A stretch of DNA of 64,000 bases from Curvibacter sp. GWA2_63_95 (lineage in GTDB: Bacteria; Pseudomonadota; Gammaproteobacteria; Burkholderiales; Burkholderiaceae_C): NCBI GenBank assembly GCA_001795455.1, contig MGPB01000004.1, positions 62,001 to 126,000 on the forward strand, written 5' to 3'. Numbering within the stretch: the first letter of the stretch is position 1; the number at the start of each line of letters is the position of its first letter. Both the position numbers and the translations under genes were made by a program. The notes beneath the pieces are model-generated. The model ran no database searches and had not been told where the DNA came from. It saw nothing but the letters and a program-made list of their open reading frames with translations. Below, one piece after another: positions 27,131-39,682 of this stretch.

Positions 27131-28900
27131 TCAGCTACCCGGAGTGGCTTCGTCGTCGTCCGCATCGAAACCGATACGCAGCGCTTCGGCCAGGGAGGTG
27201 CGCCCCTGGCGCACCAGCTCCAGCGCGTGGTGGGCCATGGTGTGGCCTTTCATGCGCTCGCGGGCCGTGCGCATGAAGCTGGCAGGGTCGGAGTGCGAGG
27301 CCGCGTGGGTCAGTACCGCATCCATTTCCAACAGCTCGTAGACGCCTTGGCGACCGGCATAGCCCGTGCCATTGCACGCGGAACACCCCAAGCCGCGCTT
27401 GGGGGTGAGTGAAGCGCCGGACTCCAGCGTGGCGTCCAGCCACGACTGCTCTTGCGGCGTGGGGGTGTGGGGCGCAGAGCACTCGGGGCAGTTCACGCGC
27501 ACCAAACGCTGGGCAATGACGGCCTGCAGGCTGGTGGCCACCATGAATGGCGGCACGCCCATATCCAACAGACGAAACGGCGTGCTGATGGCATCGCGCG
27601 TGTGCAGGGTCGAGAGCACCAGATGCCCGGTGATGGCCGCACGTAGGCCGATTTCGGCGGTCTCTGCATCGCGCATTTCACCCACCAGAATCACGTCCGG
27701 GTCCTGGCGCAGGCAGGCGCGCAGCACGCGCGCAAAGGTCAGCTCAATCTTGTCATTCACCTGCACCTGGGTGATGGCGGGCAGGCGGTATTCCACCGGA
27801 TCTTCCACGGTGATGACCTTGAGCTCTGCCGCGTTGATCTCCGCCAAGGCTGCGTACAGCGTGGTGGTTTTGCCCGAGCCGGTGGGCCCGGTGACCAGCA
27901 CCATGCCCGAGGTGCGGGCCAGCACTTCGCGAAAACGCTTGAGCATGCCGGGCGGCATGCCGATGCTGTCGAGCCGCCGCATACCGGCACCCTGGTTCAG
28001 CAAACGCATCACTGCCGACTCGCCATAGGTGGTGGGCAAGGTGGAAAGACGCACATCGATGGTGTTGTCTTTGAGGCGCACACTGAAACGGCCGTCCTGC
28101 GGCAGGCGCTTCTCGGAAATGTCCAGCCCGGCCATGAGCTTGAGGCGCTGCGCCAGCGCACCACCGATACGTTTGTCAGCCTGCGTCTGGGTCTGCAGCA
28201 CACCATCCACACGCACGCGAATCTGCAGAAACCCTTCTTGCGGCTCGATGTGCACGTCCGACGCGCCGACCTGCATGGCGTCTTCAAACAGCGACTGCAG
28301 CAAGCGCACCACGGGCGCGCCTTCGGTACCTACCGTCGCCGTCAGCTCGCCAAAGTCCACAGCGTCGCCCAGGTCTTTCTCCAGGGCACGGGCCAGGCCA
28401 CTGATTTCCTCGGTGCGGCGGTACAGCCGGTCAAACGCGAGCGCCAGCTGGCTCTCGGGCACGGCAGCAATGCCGATGTTGCGCTTGAGCAGGCGGGCCA
28501 GCTCGTCATAGGCAAACAGGTCCAGCGGGTCCGCCAGCGCCACCAAGAGCACGTCGCCCTTGTCTTCCAGCACCAGCGCACGGAAACGCCGTGCCGCAGA
28601 CTCAGGCAGCAGCTTGACCACATCGGCCCGGAAGGGAAAGGTCTTGAGGTTGACGAAGGGGATGCGGAGCTGGCGCGCCAGGCCGTTGGCCAGCAGCTCT
28701 TCGGTGATGACACCCGTCTCAATCAGCAAACGCCCCACCTTTTTGCCGGTGGTGCGCTGCAGCTCCAGGGTTTGCTGGAGCTGCTCTTGGGAAATCAGGC
28801 GTTGCTGGACCAGCACATCGCCTAGCCGCAGCTTTTCAGGCCGGCCCGAGGGAGGGCGCGGGCCCTCGGTCGCACCGGTCGTTGCCGTTGCCATATTCAT
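27131..28900 (-). CDS. mshE: MSHA pilus extension ATPase MshE
   Basis: A 589-residue GspE/PilB-type ATPase. The N-terminus holds an MshEN domain (RLGDVLVQQRLISQEQL ... QRTTGKKVGRLLIETGVI), a family known to bind cyclic di-GMP. The C-terminal motor has Walker A GPTGSGKTTT near residue 338, an Asp box and Walker B region, and the zinc tetracysteine pair CPEC and CSAC near 468 and 508. It drives pilus extension at the inner membrane and is the first gene of the msh cluster here. Cyclic di-GMP control of pilus extension is therefore likely. Confidence 0.96.
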   Translation of the reverse strand: MNMATATTGATEGPRPPSGRPEKLRLGDVLVQQRLISQEQLQQTLELQRTTGKKVGRLLIETGVITEELLANGLARQLRIPFVNLKTFPFRADVVKLLPESAARRFRALVLEDKGDVLLVALADPLDLFAYDELARLLKRNIGIAAVPESQLALAFDRLYRRTEEISGLARALEKDLGDAVDFGELTATVGTEGAPVVRLLQSLFEDAMQVGASDVHIEPQEGFLQIRVRVDGVLQTQTQADKRIGGALAQRLKLMAGLDISEKRLPQDGRFSVRLKDNTIDVRLSTLPTTYGESAVMRLLNQGAGMRRLDSIGMPPGMLKRFREVLARTSGMVLVTGPTGSGKTTTLYAALAEINAAELKVITVEDPVEYRLPAITQVQVNDKIELTFARVLRACLRQDPDVILVGEMRDAETAEIGLRAAITGHLVLSTLHTRDAISTPFRLLDMGVPPFMVATSLQAVIAQRLVRVNCPECSAPHTPTPQEQSWLDATLESGASLTPKRGLGCSACNGTGYAGRQGVYELLEMDAVLTHAASHSDPASFMRTARERMKGHTMAHHALELVRQGRTSLAEALRIGFDADDDEATPGS

Positions 28901-28947
28901 GCGCTATTCCTTTTGCGGTTTGCAAAAATAATAGCACGCGAGGCACG

Positions 28948-29748
28948 TCAGATGGTGCTGCGCACTCCTGACGAGCTGCTTGGTGCAGCGCTGGGGGCCG
29001 GGCTCAGGGTATTGCCGTCCACCGTAACCCGGGCGCCCACCGCTGCCGGGCTGTTTTGTTCGATGCGGCGCAAGGTGCCATCCTCCATGCGCACAGCCAC
29101 TTCGTAGGCGGTCTCCTTTTTCATGTTCTTTTCCACCGCATTGCCGGCAATGCCGCCGCCAAAAATGCCGACGATGGTGGCCAGGGTTTTGCCGCTGCCG
29201 CCGCCCACCTGGTTGCCCAGCACGCCTCCCAAGACCGCGCCCACCGCTGCACCAGCACCGCTGGGTGCAGCGTCACGTTGAATGGGGGTGACAGTTTCCA
29301 CCGTGCCGCAGCTGGCGCACACCAGCTTGGGTGCCGGTTGGGGCACTGCCGCCACGGGCTCCCAGGACTGGTCGCGCCCGGGCAGGCTGTCGGCCACCCC
29401 CGTTTCAGCCGCGGCGGGCACTGTTTTTGCTACTGTTTTAGGAGCTGCTTGCGCATATTTCACGGGGGCTTTGGCCACTTTTTGCACTTTTTCTGGCACT
29501 GGGGTGGCCACCTTGGCAGGCGCCGCCTGCACCACCGGCAACTCCGGTGTGGGCGCCGCCACCGCAGTGACTGCGGGCGGCTGCGACGTGGCGGGCACCA
29601 GTGCATCCGCGCTGCGGTGGTTCATCTGCACCAGCATGGCCCCCAGGGCCAGCGTGGTCGCACCCAGGGCGCCAACGGCGACCCACAGGAAACGGTTGGC
29701 GGGCGCGACGGCCAGGACGGCGCCGGGAACGGACATGGCACTGTTCAT
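28948..29748 (-). CDS. glycine-zipper 2TM-domain membrane protein
   Basis: The 266-residue protein has an N-terminal membrane segment (about residues 19-40), an Ala/Pro/Val/Lys-rich linker, and a C-terminal glycine-zipper region (GAAVGAVLGGVLGNQVGGG, then FGGGIAGNAVEK) of the YMGG/Rick_17kDa type. Such proteins sit in the envelope; the exact role is unknown. A strong AGGAGAG site precedes the ATG at 29748. Bases 29424-29480, inside the linker, are a translated dispersed repeat. It is about 47 bases upstream of mshE and may be co-transcribed with the pilus genes. Confidence 0.82.
   Translation of the reverse strand: MNSAMSVPGAVLAVAPANRFLWVAVGALGATTLALGAMLVQMNHRSADALVPATSQPPAVTAVAAPTPELPVVQAAPAKVATPVPEKVQKVAKAPVKYAQAAPKTVAKTVPAAAETGVADSLPGRDQSWEPVAAVPQPAPKLVCASCGTVETVTPIQRDAAPSGAGAAVGAVLGGVLGNQVGGGSGKTLATIVGIFGGGIAGNAVEKNMKKETAYEVAVRMEDGTLRRIEQNSPAAVGARVTVDGNTLSPAPSAAPSSSSGVRSTI
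29424..29480 (+). repeat. dispersed repeat copy inside the glycine-zipper gene
   Basis: GGAGCTGCTTGCGCATATTTC with the GCTACTG 5' arm and the GGGGGCT 3' arm. The gene reads it antisense and it encodes part of the linker (APVKYAQAAPK). Confidence 0.8.
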
Positions 29749-29910
29749 ACATCTCTCCTTTGGCAAGGGGCGGAATCGCCCTTTCAACCCTGGGTCGCCC
29801 TACAACGACCGAGGCCTGCCAAAGGTACACAGCGCAGGGCTCGCCACCGTGTCTGAGTTGTAACGCTGGGTAAAGCAGGCCCCGCCCAAGGCGGCACACC
29901 TGCCACAGAC

Positions 29911-32676
<2,766 letters not shown>

Positions 32677-32704
32677 AAAAGACTCAAATTTCTGGCAAGG
32701 CGGC

Positions 32705-33703
32705 TTACACCGCAACCCAGGCGCCGGTGCGCTGGGAGGCAAACAGCGCGTCGATGATGCGCATGTTCTGGATGGCGTCTTCCACGCCGTAGTGCAGTGG
32801 CTGCTCGCCGCGGATGGCCAGCGAAAAAGCATCACCCTCCAGGCTGTACTGGTCGCAGGCGGCGAAGGTTTCGGTGAGGGCGGAGGCACCACCCGGCACC
32901 TTGCCATCGTCCACAAAAATGCGTGTCTCCTGGCCCTGGGGCGCGTTGAAGGGGATTTCGATCTCCACCCGCTTCTCGGTGCCAATCGCATGCACCCGCT
33001 GGTAGGGCGTGGTTTGCATGGACACGGTGAAATCCAGACGACGGCCACCCCCAAAGTCCAGCAAGGCGCTGAAGGTACGGTCCACACCAAACTCCGGATC
33101 CATGTCCGCCAGCGCCATCACCCGCACCGGCTCGGCACCAAACAAGAACCGCCCCGCCACAATCGGGTAGCAGCCGATGTCCATCAGGGCGCCGCCACCT
33201 TTGCTGGCGTCGTTGCGGATGTTGGTGGCATTGCGGTTGAAGTACGAGAACCACACCTGCACGGTGCGCAAATCGCCCAACGCACCGCTTTGCACCAGCT
33301 CGCGGGTGCGCAGCCACTGCGGGTGGAAGCGCACCATGAAAGCTTCCATGATGTGCACCTTGTCGGCCACCTCGCGCAGCTGTGCGGCCTCGTTGGCGTT
33401 CAGCGCAATGGGCTTCTCGCACAGCACATGTTTGCCCGCGCGCGCTGCCGCCAGCGTCATGGGCACATGCTGGTCGTTGGGCAACGGGTTGTAAATTGCT
33501 TCGATGGCCGGGTCGGCAAGCAACGCCTCGTAGGAGCCGTAGGCTTTGGGAATGCCCAGCTTGCCAGCGGCGGCCTGGGCGCTTTCCAGCGAACGCGAGG
33601 CAATCGCCTGCACATCACACCACTGGCTGCGCATGAGCGCGGGGGTAACTTTCTCCATGCCGATTTTGGCGGTGCTCAGCACGCCCCAGGTGACTTTGTT
33701 CAT
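32705..33703 (-). CDS. Gfo/Idh/MocA family oxidoreductase
   Basis: A 332-residue NAD(P)-dependent dehydrogenase with the N-terminal Rossmann fold ([10 protein letters not shown]) and the catalytic-type CEKPIAL motif, then a C-terminal substrate domain beginning [12 protein letters not shown]. It probably oxidises a sugar or polyol; the substrate is unknown. ATG at 33703 is chosen; a TTG at 33721 would overlap the upstream gene by four bases. It lies between the two halves of methionine synthase on the same strand and is likely co-transcribed with them, although no link to methionine is known. Confidence 0.9.
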   Translation of the reverse strand: MNKVTWGVLSTAKIGMEKVTPALMRSQWCDVQAIASRSLESAQAAAGKLGIPKAYGSYEALLADPAIEAIYNPLPNDQHVPMTLAAARAGKHVLCEKPIALNANEAAQLREVADKVHIMEAFMVRFHPQWLRTRELVQSGALGDLRTVQVWFSYFNRNATNIRNDASKGGGALMDIGCYPIVAGRFLFGAEPVRVMALADMDPEFGVDRTFSALLDFGGGRRLDFTVSMQTTPYQRVHAIGTEKRVEIEIPFNAPQGQETRIFVDDGKVPGGASALTETFAACDQYSLEGDAFSLAIRGEQPLHYGVEDAIQNMRIIDALFASQRTGAWVAV

Positions 33704-33717
33704 GGCAATGTCTCGGC

Positions 33718-34794
33718 TCAAGCCGCCTCTTTGTAAAAGTAGTTGCGCTGCACACTGCGCGTGGCAATCGGGTTCACCGCTTGGGCAATGGCGCCAATGT
33801 GGTCGGGTGTGGTGCCGCAGCAGCCGCCCACAATGTTGACCAGTCCCTCTTCGGCGAATTCGCGCACCAGGCGGCTGGTCACATCGGGGGTCTCGTCAAA
33901 GCCGGTGTCGCTCATGGGGTTGGGCAGGCCGGCGTTCGGGTAGCAGCTGATAAAGGTGTCCGGCGCCACCTTGTTCAGCTCCTGGATGTAAGGGCGCATC
34001 AGCGCCGCACCCAAGGCGCAGTTCAGGCCAATGGCCAGCGGCTGGGCATGGCGCACGCTGTGCCAGAAGGCCGTCACCGTTTGGCCACTCAGGATGCGGC
34101 CGGACGCATCGGTCACGGTGCCGCTGATCAGAATGGGCAGGCGCTCGCCGCTGGCCTCGAAATACTCGTCCACCGCAAACAGCGCGGCCTTGGCGTTGAG
34201 TGTGTCAAAAATGGTTTCCACCAGGATCACGTCTGCGCCACCTTCCACCAGGGCCTTGGTCTGGTCGTAGTAGGCGGCGCGCAGCTCTTCAAAGGTCACG
34301 TTGCGCGCACCGGGGTCGTTCACATCGGGGCTGATGCTGGCGGTTTTGGGCGTGGGGCCCAGGGCGCCGCAGACAAAGCGGGGCTTGTCGGGCGTGCTGT
34401 ATTTGTCGCAGGCGGCGCGGGCCAGCTTGGCAGACACGTAGTTCATCTCGACGGCCAGATCGGCCATGTCGTAGTCGGCCTGAGCCACGGTGGTGGCACC
34501 AAAGGTGTTGGTCTCGATCATGTCGGCACCGGCAGCCAGGTAGCGCTCATGGATGTCGCTGATGACATCGGGCCGCGTCAGGCTCAGCAGCTCGTTGTTG
34601 CCTTTCACATCCTTGGGAAAGTCCTTGAAGCGATCCCCCTGACTGCCAGGGCCGGTGTAGCCCTCGCCACGGTACTGGGCTTCACCCAGCTTGAAGCGCT
34701 GGATCATGGTGCCCATGGCGCCGTCGAGAATGGCGATGCGGTTTTCCAGAATGCCGGGAAGGGCTTGTGCGCGGGTGTAGGTGATGGGCTTCAT
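33718..34794 (-). CDS. metH: homocysteine S-methyltransferase domain of methionine synthase (MetH N-terminal part)
   Basis: The 358-residue protein is the zinc-dependent homocysteine-binding barrel found as the first domain of MetH ([14 protein letters not shown]). The three zinc cysteines are visible, one in [12 protein letters not shown] near residue 259 and two in [13 protein letters not shown] near 321. It supplies the homocysteine half of the reaction completed by the protein at 29911-32676. The ATG at 34794 lies just after the riboswitch platform. A GTG at 34806 is also in frame. Confidence 0.95.
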   Translation of the reverse strand: MKPITYTRAQALPGILENRIAILDGAMGTMIQRFKLGEAQYRGEGYTGPGSQGDRFKDFPKDVKGNNELLSLTRPDVISDIHERYLAAGADMIETNTFGATTVAQADYDMADLAVEMNYVSAKLARAACDKYSTPDKPRFVCGALGPTPKTASISPDVNDPGARNVTFEELRAAYYDQTKALVEGGADVILVETIFDTLNAKAALFAVDEYFEASGERLPILISGTVTDASGRILSGQTVTAFWHSVRHAQPLAIGLNCALGAALMRPYIQELNKVAPDTFISCYPNAGLPNPMSDTGFDETPDVTSRLVREFAEEGLVNIVGGCCGTTPDHIGAIAQAVNPIATRSVQRNYFYKEAA

Positions 34795-34800
34795 TCGGCG

Positions 34801-34906
34801 GCTCACTGTGTGGTTTTAAACAAGTGAGCGCAGTTGGGAGTCCCAAGCCTGACCGGAGGCCTGCCTGTCTGAGGGCAGGCGCCAGCTGCAGCGCCCCTTG
34901 GGAAGG
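34801..34906 (-). promoter_or_regulatory. S-adenosylhomocysteine (SAH) riboswitch
   Basis: Read on the minus strand, CCCAAGGGGCGCTGCAGC, a variable hairpin (GCCTGCC / GGCAGGC), then TCAGGCTTGGGA and AACTGCGCTCAC follow the SAH aptamer layout. CCCAAG pairs with CTTGGG (34897-34902 with 34842-34847) as P1, and GCGC of the first segment can pair with GCGCTCAC as the pseudoknot. GCTCAC (34824-34829) can also pair with GTGAGC (34801-34806), which lies over the ribosome-binding region of the downstream gene. SAH riboswitches are known before metH and ahcY in beta- and gammaproteobacteria. Binding would free the start and turn expression on when SAH is high. Confidence 0.85.
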
Positions 34907-34918
34907 GCCGATTTTAGT

Positions 34919-37186
34919 TCACAAAGTGCTGGCCGTGCCGTGAGCCGGCAAAAGCAAGACCTGGTCCAGCGGCATCGGGTAGCCGACTGCATAGCCCTGT
35001 GCGTAGTGCACGCCAAAGCCGCGCAACAGGTCCAGGATGGCCAGGTTTTCGACAAACTCGGCCACGGTCGCCTTGCCCATGAGGCAGCCAATCTCGTGGA
35101 TGGACTTGACCATGGCCAGGCTGACCGCGTCGGTGGCAATGTCGCGCACAAACTGGCCGTCGATCTTGAGCACGTCCACCGGCAGGTTGCGCAGGTACGC
35201 AAACGAAGACAGCCCGCTGCCGAAGTCGTCCAGCGAGAGCCGGCAGCCCAGTCGGCGCAGGGTGGCAATGAAGTCCTGGGCCGCGTGCAGGTTGCCGATG
35301 GCGGCGGTTTCGGTGATCTCGAAGCACAGCTTGTGGCAGGGCATGGGCGTGGCGGCCAGGGTCTCCAGCACAAAAGCCATGAACTGGGGGTCCCCCAGCG
35401 ACTGGCCCGAGAGATTGATCGAGCACTGCTCAATCTGGTCCTGGTGCGCCACCATCCATGCCAGCGCATGGCGCACCACCCAGCGGTCCACCCGGGTCGC
35501 CAGGTGGTAGCGCTCGACCGCCGGCATGAATTCGCCCGGCAGCACCAACCGCCCATTGACGTCGCGCATGCGCAGCAAAAACTCGCAGTGCAGGCCACGC
35601 ACGGCCCCCCCGCCAATCGGCACGATGGGCTGGGCATAGAGCACAAAACGGTCGTTGCGCAGGGCGTTCTCAATGCGGCTCACCCACTCCATGACGCCGT
35701 AGCGCTGGGCCAGCGCCGGGTCGTCGGTGGCATAGACGTGGATGCGGCCCCGCCCCGCATCCTTGGCCACATAGCAGGCACTGTCGGCCGCCTGCAGCAG
35801 CGCGCCTACGCTTTCGCTCTGCGCATCCAGCTGCACCATGCCAATGCTCACCCCCACACCAAAGCTTTGGTCCTGCCAGACAAAGCGGTAGCTGGCCAGG
35901 CGCTGCTGCATCTGCTCGGCCAGGCGCAGGGCCTGGGGCAGCGTCTGCTCGGTCAGCACCACGCCGAATTCGTCGCCGCCCAGGCGGCACAGGTGGTCCT
36001 GCGGACCCAGCACCTCCAAAAACAGCTGGGCCACTTGGCGCAGCAGCGCGTCGCCCGCGCCGTGGCCACAGGTGTCGTTCACCACCTTGAACTCGTCCAG
36101 GTCCAGGTAACACAACACGTGGGTCTGGGCCTGCTCACGGGTGCGGGCAAAACACTGGGCCAGCGTGGCTTCAAAGGCGCGGCGGTTGCCCAGCCCGGTC
36201 AGCTCGTCGTGCGTGGCCTGAAACGCCATTTCGCGGCTCAGACGGCGCTGCTCGGTCACATCCCGAAAGACCAGCACCGCCCCTTGCACCACTCCATCCG
36301 CATCGCGGATGGGGGATACCGCCGCCTCGACCAACACGCGGCCCCGCGCATGGGCCAGGCCCAGCTGCGGGTAACGCTGGGTTTGCCCCGCTGCCATGGC
36401 GCTGGCCACCACATCCAGGTCGGGCGCCAGCTCGCTACCGTCCAGCGGAAATACGGCCTGGTAGGGCCGCCCGATGGACGCCACCAGCGTGGCCCCCGTC
36501 AGGGCTTCGGCCACCGGGTTGATATAAAGCAGCAGACCCTGGGCGTTGGTGGTGATGACGGCATCGCTGATGGCATGCAGGGTGACCTGCAAGCGCTCTT
36601 TCTCTTGGTACAGCGCATCTTCGGCACGTTTCTGGCGCTCCAGAAAGCGCACCCGGTCCAGCGCTACCGCCACGTGGCCCGCCAGCGCCTGCATGAAATC
36701 GAGCTGCCAGTCCTGCGGCGGGCGCACGCCCTCGACATCGCCAAAGGTGCCCATGCCCACCACCCCCAGCCGCTCTCCGGCCAGCAGCAGGGGCACATTC
36801 ACGATGGTGCGGTTGTCCAGCTGCGCCACCACCGCCTTGTTGGTACGCGGGTCGGTGCGGGCGTCATCCACCACCACCACGTGGTCTGCCGCCAGAATTT
36901 CCTCCAGCATGCGATCCCCTGCAATCGGGATGTCCATGGTCTGGGCCATCTGGTGGCGATCCCGGTAGTCGGGGTCCGAGGTCAGCTGGCTGATGATGGA
37001 CACAAAGCCGGGCCGCTCCCCCAACAGGGCCAGCCAGGCATGGGCATAGCCCAGCACCTCGTCCACCACGGGAGCCACCGCGCCCAGAATGTCTGGCAGA
37101 GTCCGGGCACGCTCCAGACGCTTGCACAGCTGCAGCAGGGCTTTGGTGGGGTGTTGCGCATCCGGGGCGCTCTGGGGGTCCGTCAT
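34919..37186 (-). CDS. GAF-PAS-GGDEF-EAL signalling protein
   Basis: The 755-residue protein runs GAF (about 25-170), PAS (190-320), GGDEF (330-490) and EAL (505-750). The cyclase motif RLGGDEFG near residue 400 is intact, so cyclic di-GMP synthesis is possible. The EAL signature reads EFL instead of EAL, but FEITE and LSLDDFGSG, needed for metal and catalysis, are present, so phosphodiesterase activity is uncertain. ATG at 37186 is chosen; upstream codons to 37258 are not conserved in type. It could feed the MshE cyclic di-GMP sensor in this window, an inference only. Confidence 0.92.
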   Translation of the reverse strand: MTDPQSAPDAQHPTKALLQLCKRLERARTLPDILGAVAPVVDEVLGYAHAWLALLGERPGFVSIISQLTSDPDYRDRHQMAQTMDIPIAGDRMLEEILAADHVVVVDDARTDPRTNKAVVAQLDNRTIVNVPLLLAGERLGVVGMGTFGDVEGVRPPQDWQLDFMQALAGHVAVALDRVRFLERQKRAEDALYQEKERLQVTLHAISDAVITTNAQGLLLYINPVAEALTGATLVASIGRPYQAVFPLDGSELAPDLDVVASAMAAGQTQRYPQLGLAHARGRVLVEAAVSPIRDADGVVQGAVLVFRDVTEQRRLSREMAFQATHDELTGLGNRRAFEATLAQCFARTREQAQTHVLCYLDLDEFKVVNDTCGHGAGDALLRQVAQLFLEVLGPQDHLCRLGGDEFGVVLTEQTLPQALRLAEQMQQRLASYRFVWQDQSFGVGVSIGMVQLDAQSESVGALLQAADSACYVAKDAGRGRIHVYATDDPALAQRYGVMEWVSRIENALRNDRFVLYAQPIVPIGGGAVRGLHCEFLLRMRDVNGRLVLPGEFMPAVERYHLATRVDRWVVRHALAWMVAHQDQIEQCSINLSGQSLGDPQFMAFVLETLAATPMPCHKLCFEITETAAIGNLHAAQDFIATLRRLGCRLSLDDFGSGLSSFAYLRNLPVDVLKIDGQFVRDIATDAVSLAMVKSIHEIGCLMGKATVAEFVENLAILDLLRGFGVHYAQGYAVGYPMPLDQVLLLPAHGTASTL

Positions 37187-37275
37187 GAGCGTTGAGTGTA
37201 GCCATGGGCATGCCCGACAATAAGCGCCCGGGCCGCGAAAAACCGCCACACTGCCCAACTGTTCACATTATTGAT

Positions 37276-37322
37276 GTTTTAGGCCTCTAGCCCCCGTAGA
37301 CATTGCGCGACAAGCTCCTGTT

Positions 37323-37334
<12 letters not shown>
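37276..37334 (-). repeat. dispersed repeat copy at the recQ start
   Basis: Minus-strand copy with GCTATCAAAACAGGAGCTTG, CGCGCAATGTC and GGGGGCTAGAGGCC. The predicted TTG start of recQ lies within it. Confidence 0.8.
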
Positions 37335-39206
<1,872 letters not shown>

Positions 39207-39229
39207 ATCTCAGCGCCGGGGGCAGGCAC

Positions 39230-39523
39230 TCAGTGGCGGTGGAAACCGCTCTCGTAGGCCATGGCGGCGCCCGACATGGTGTTTTGCAAGCGCTGGATAG
39301 CGCGCATGTGACGCGCAGCGCACGCGGCGTCGGCCGCTTTGGCCCGGTGGTGTTGCACCAAGGCCTGGAATTTGGCGCGGCAGGCCTCCAGGGCACCGGC
39401 GAAGTTCAGGGCGATGTAGGCCGAATGGTCTGCATGGGTTTGGCGGAATTCGCCAGACCAGTAGTCAAACAGCTGCCACTTGTAGGTGCCTTTTTCAGGC
39501 ACTTGGATCGTGTCTCGGTGCAT
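39230..39523 (-). CDS. small hypothetical protein
   Basis: A 97-residue protein starting MHRDTIQVPEKGTYKWQLFD and rich in Ala, His and Arg. It has no signal peptide or membrane span and I do not recognise a family. Aromatic and charged composition suggests a folded cytoplasmic protein. The ATG at 39523 is chosen over the open frame to 39613. It converges on recQ with 23 bases between. Confidence 0.55.
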   Translation of the reverse strand: MHRDTIQVPEKGTYKWQLFDYWSGEFRQTHADHSAYIALNFAGALEACRAKFQALVQHHRAKAADAACAARHMRAIQRLQNTMSGAAMAYESGFHRH

Positions 39524-39682
39524 AGTTGCCGCGCTAAGAGAAGGAAATAGACGCCAGTGCGGCCCCAGGAGTCCAACGTGGGCTGCGGTTTGGCGTCCGC
39601 ATGAGCCTTTCACGCACCAAGGGGGGGATCGGTTGACAGCCGGTTCAAATAATTACAAAAGGGTTACCAGAACGGTGCATCT

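Noticed and set aside
28905-28950. AATAGC and GCTATT words between mshE and the glycine-zipper gene as another dispersed repeat
   Set aside because: The core and the 3' arm are missing; similarity is too short to count.
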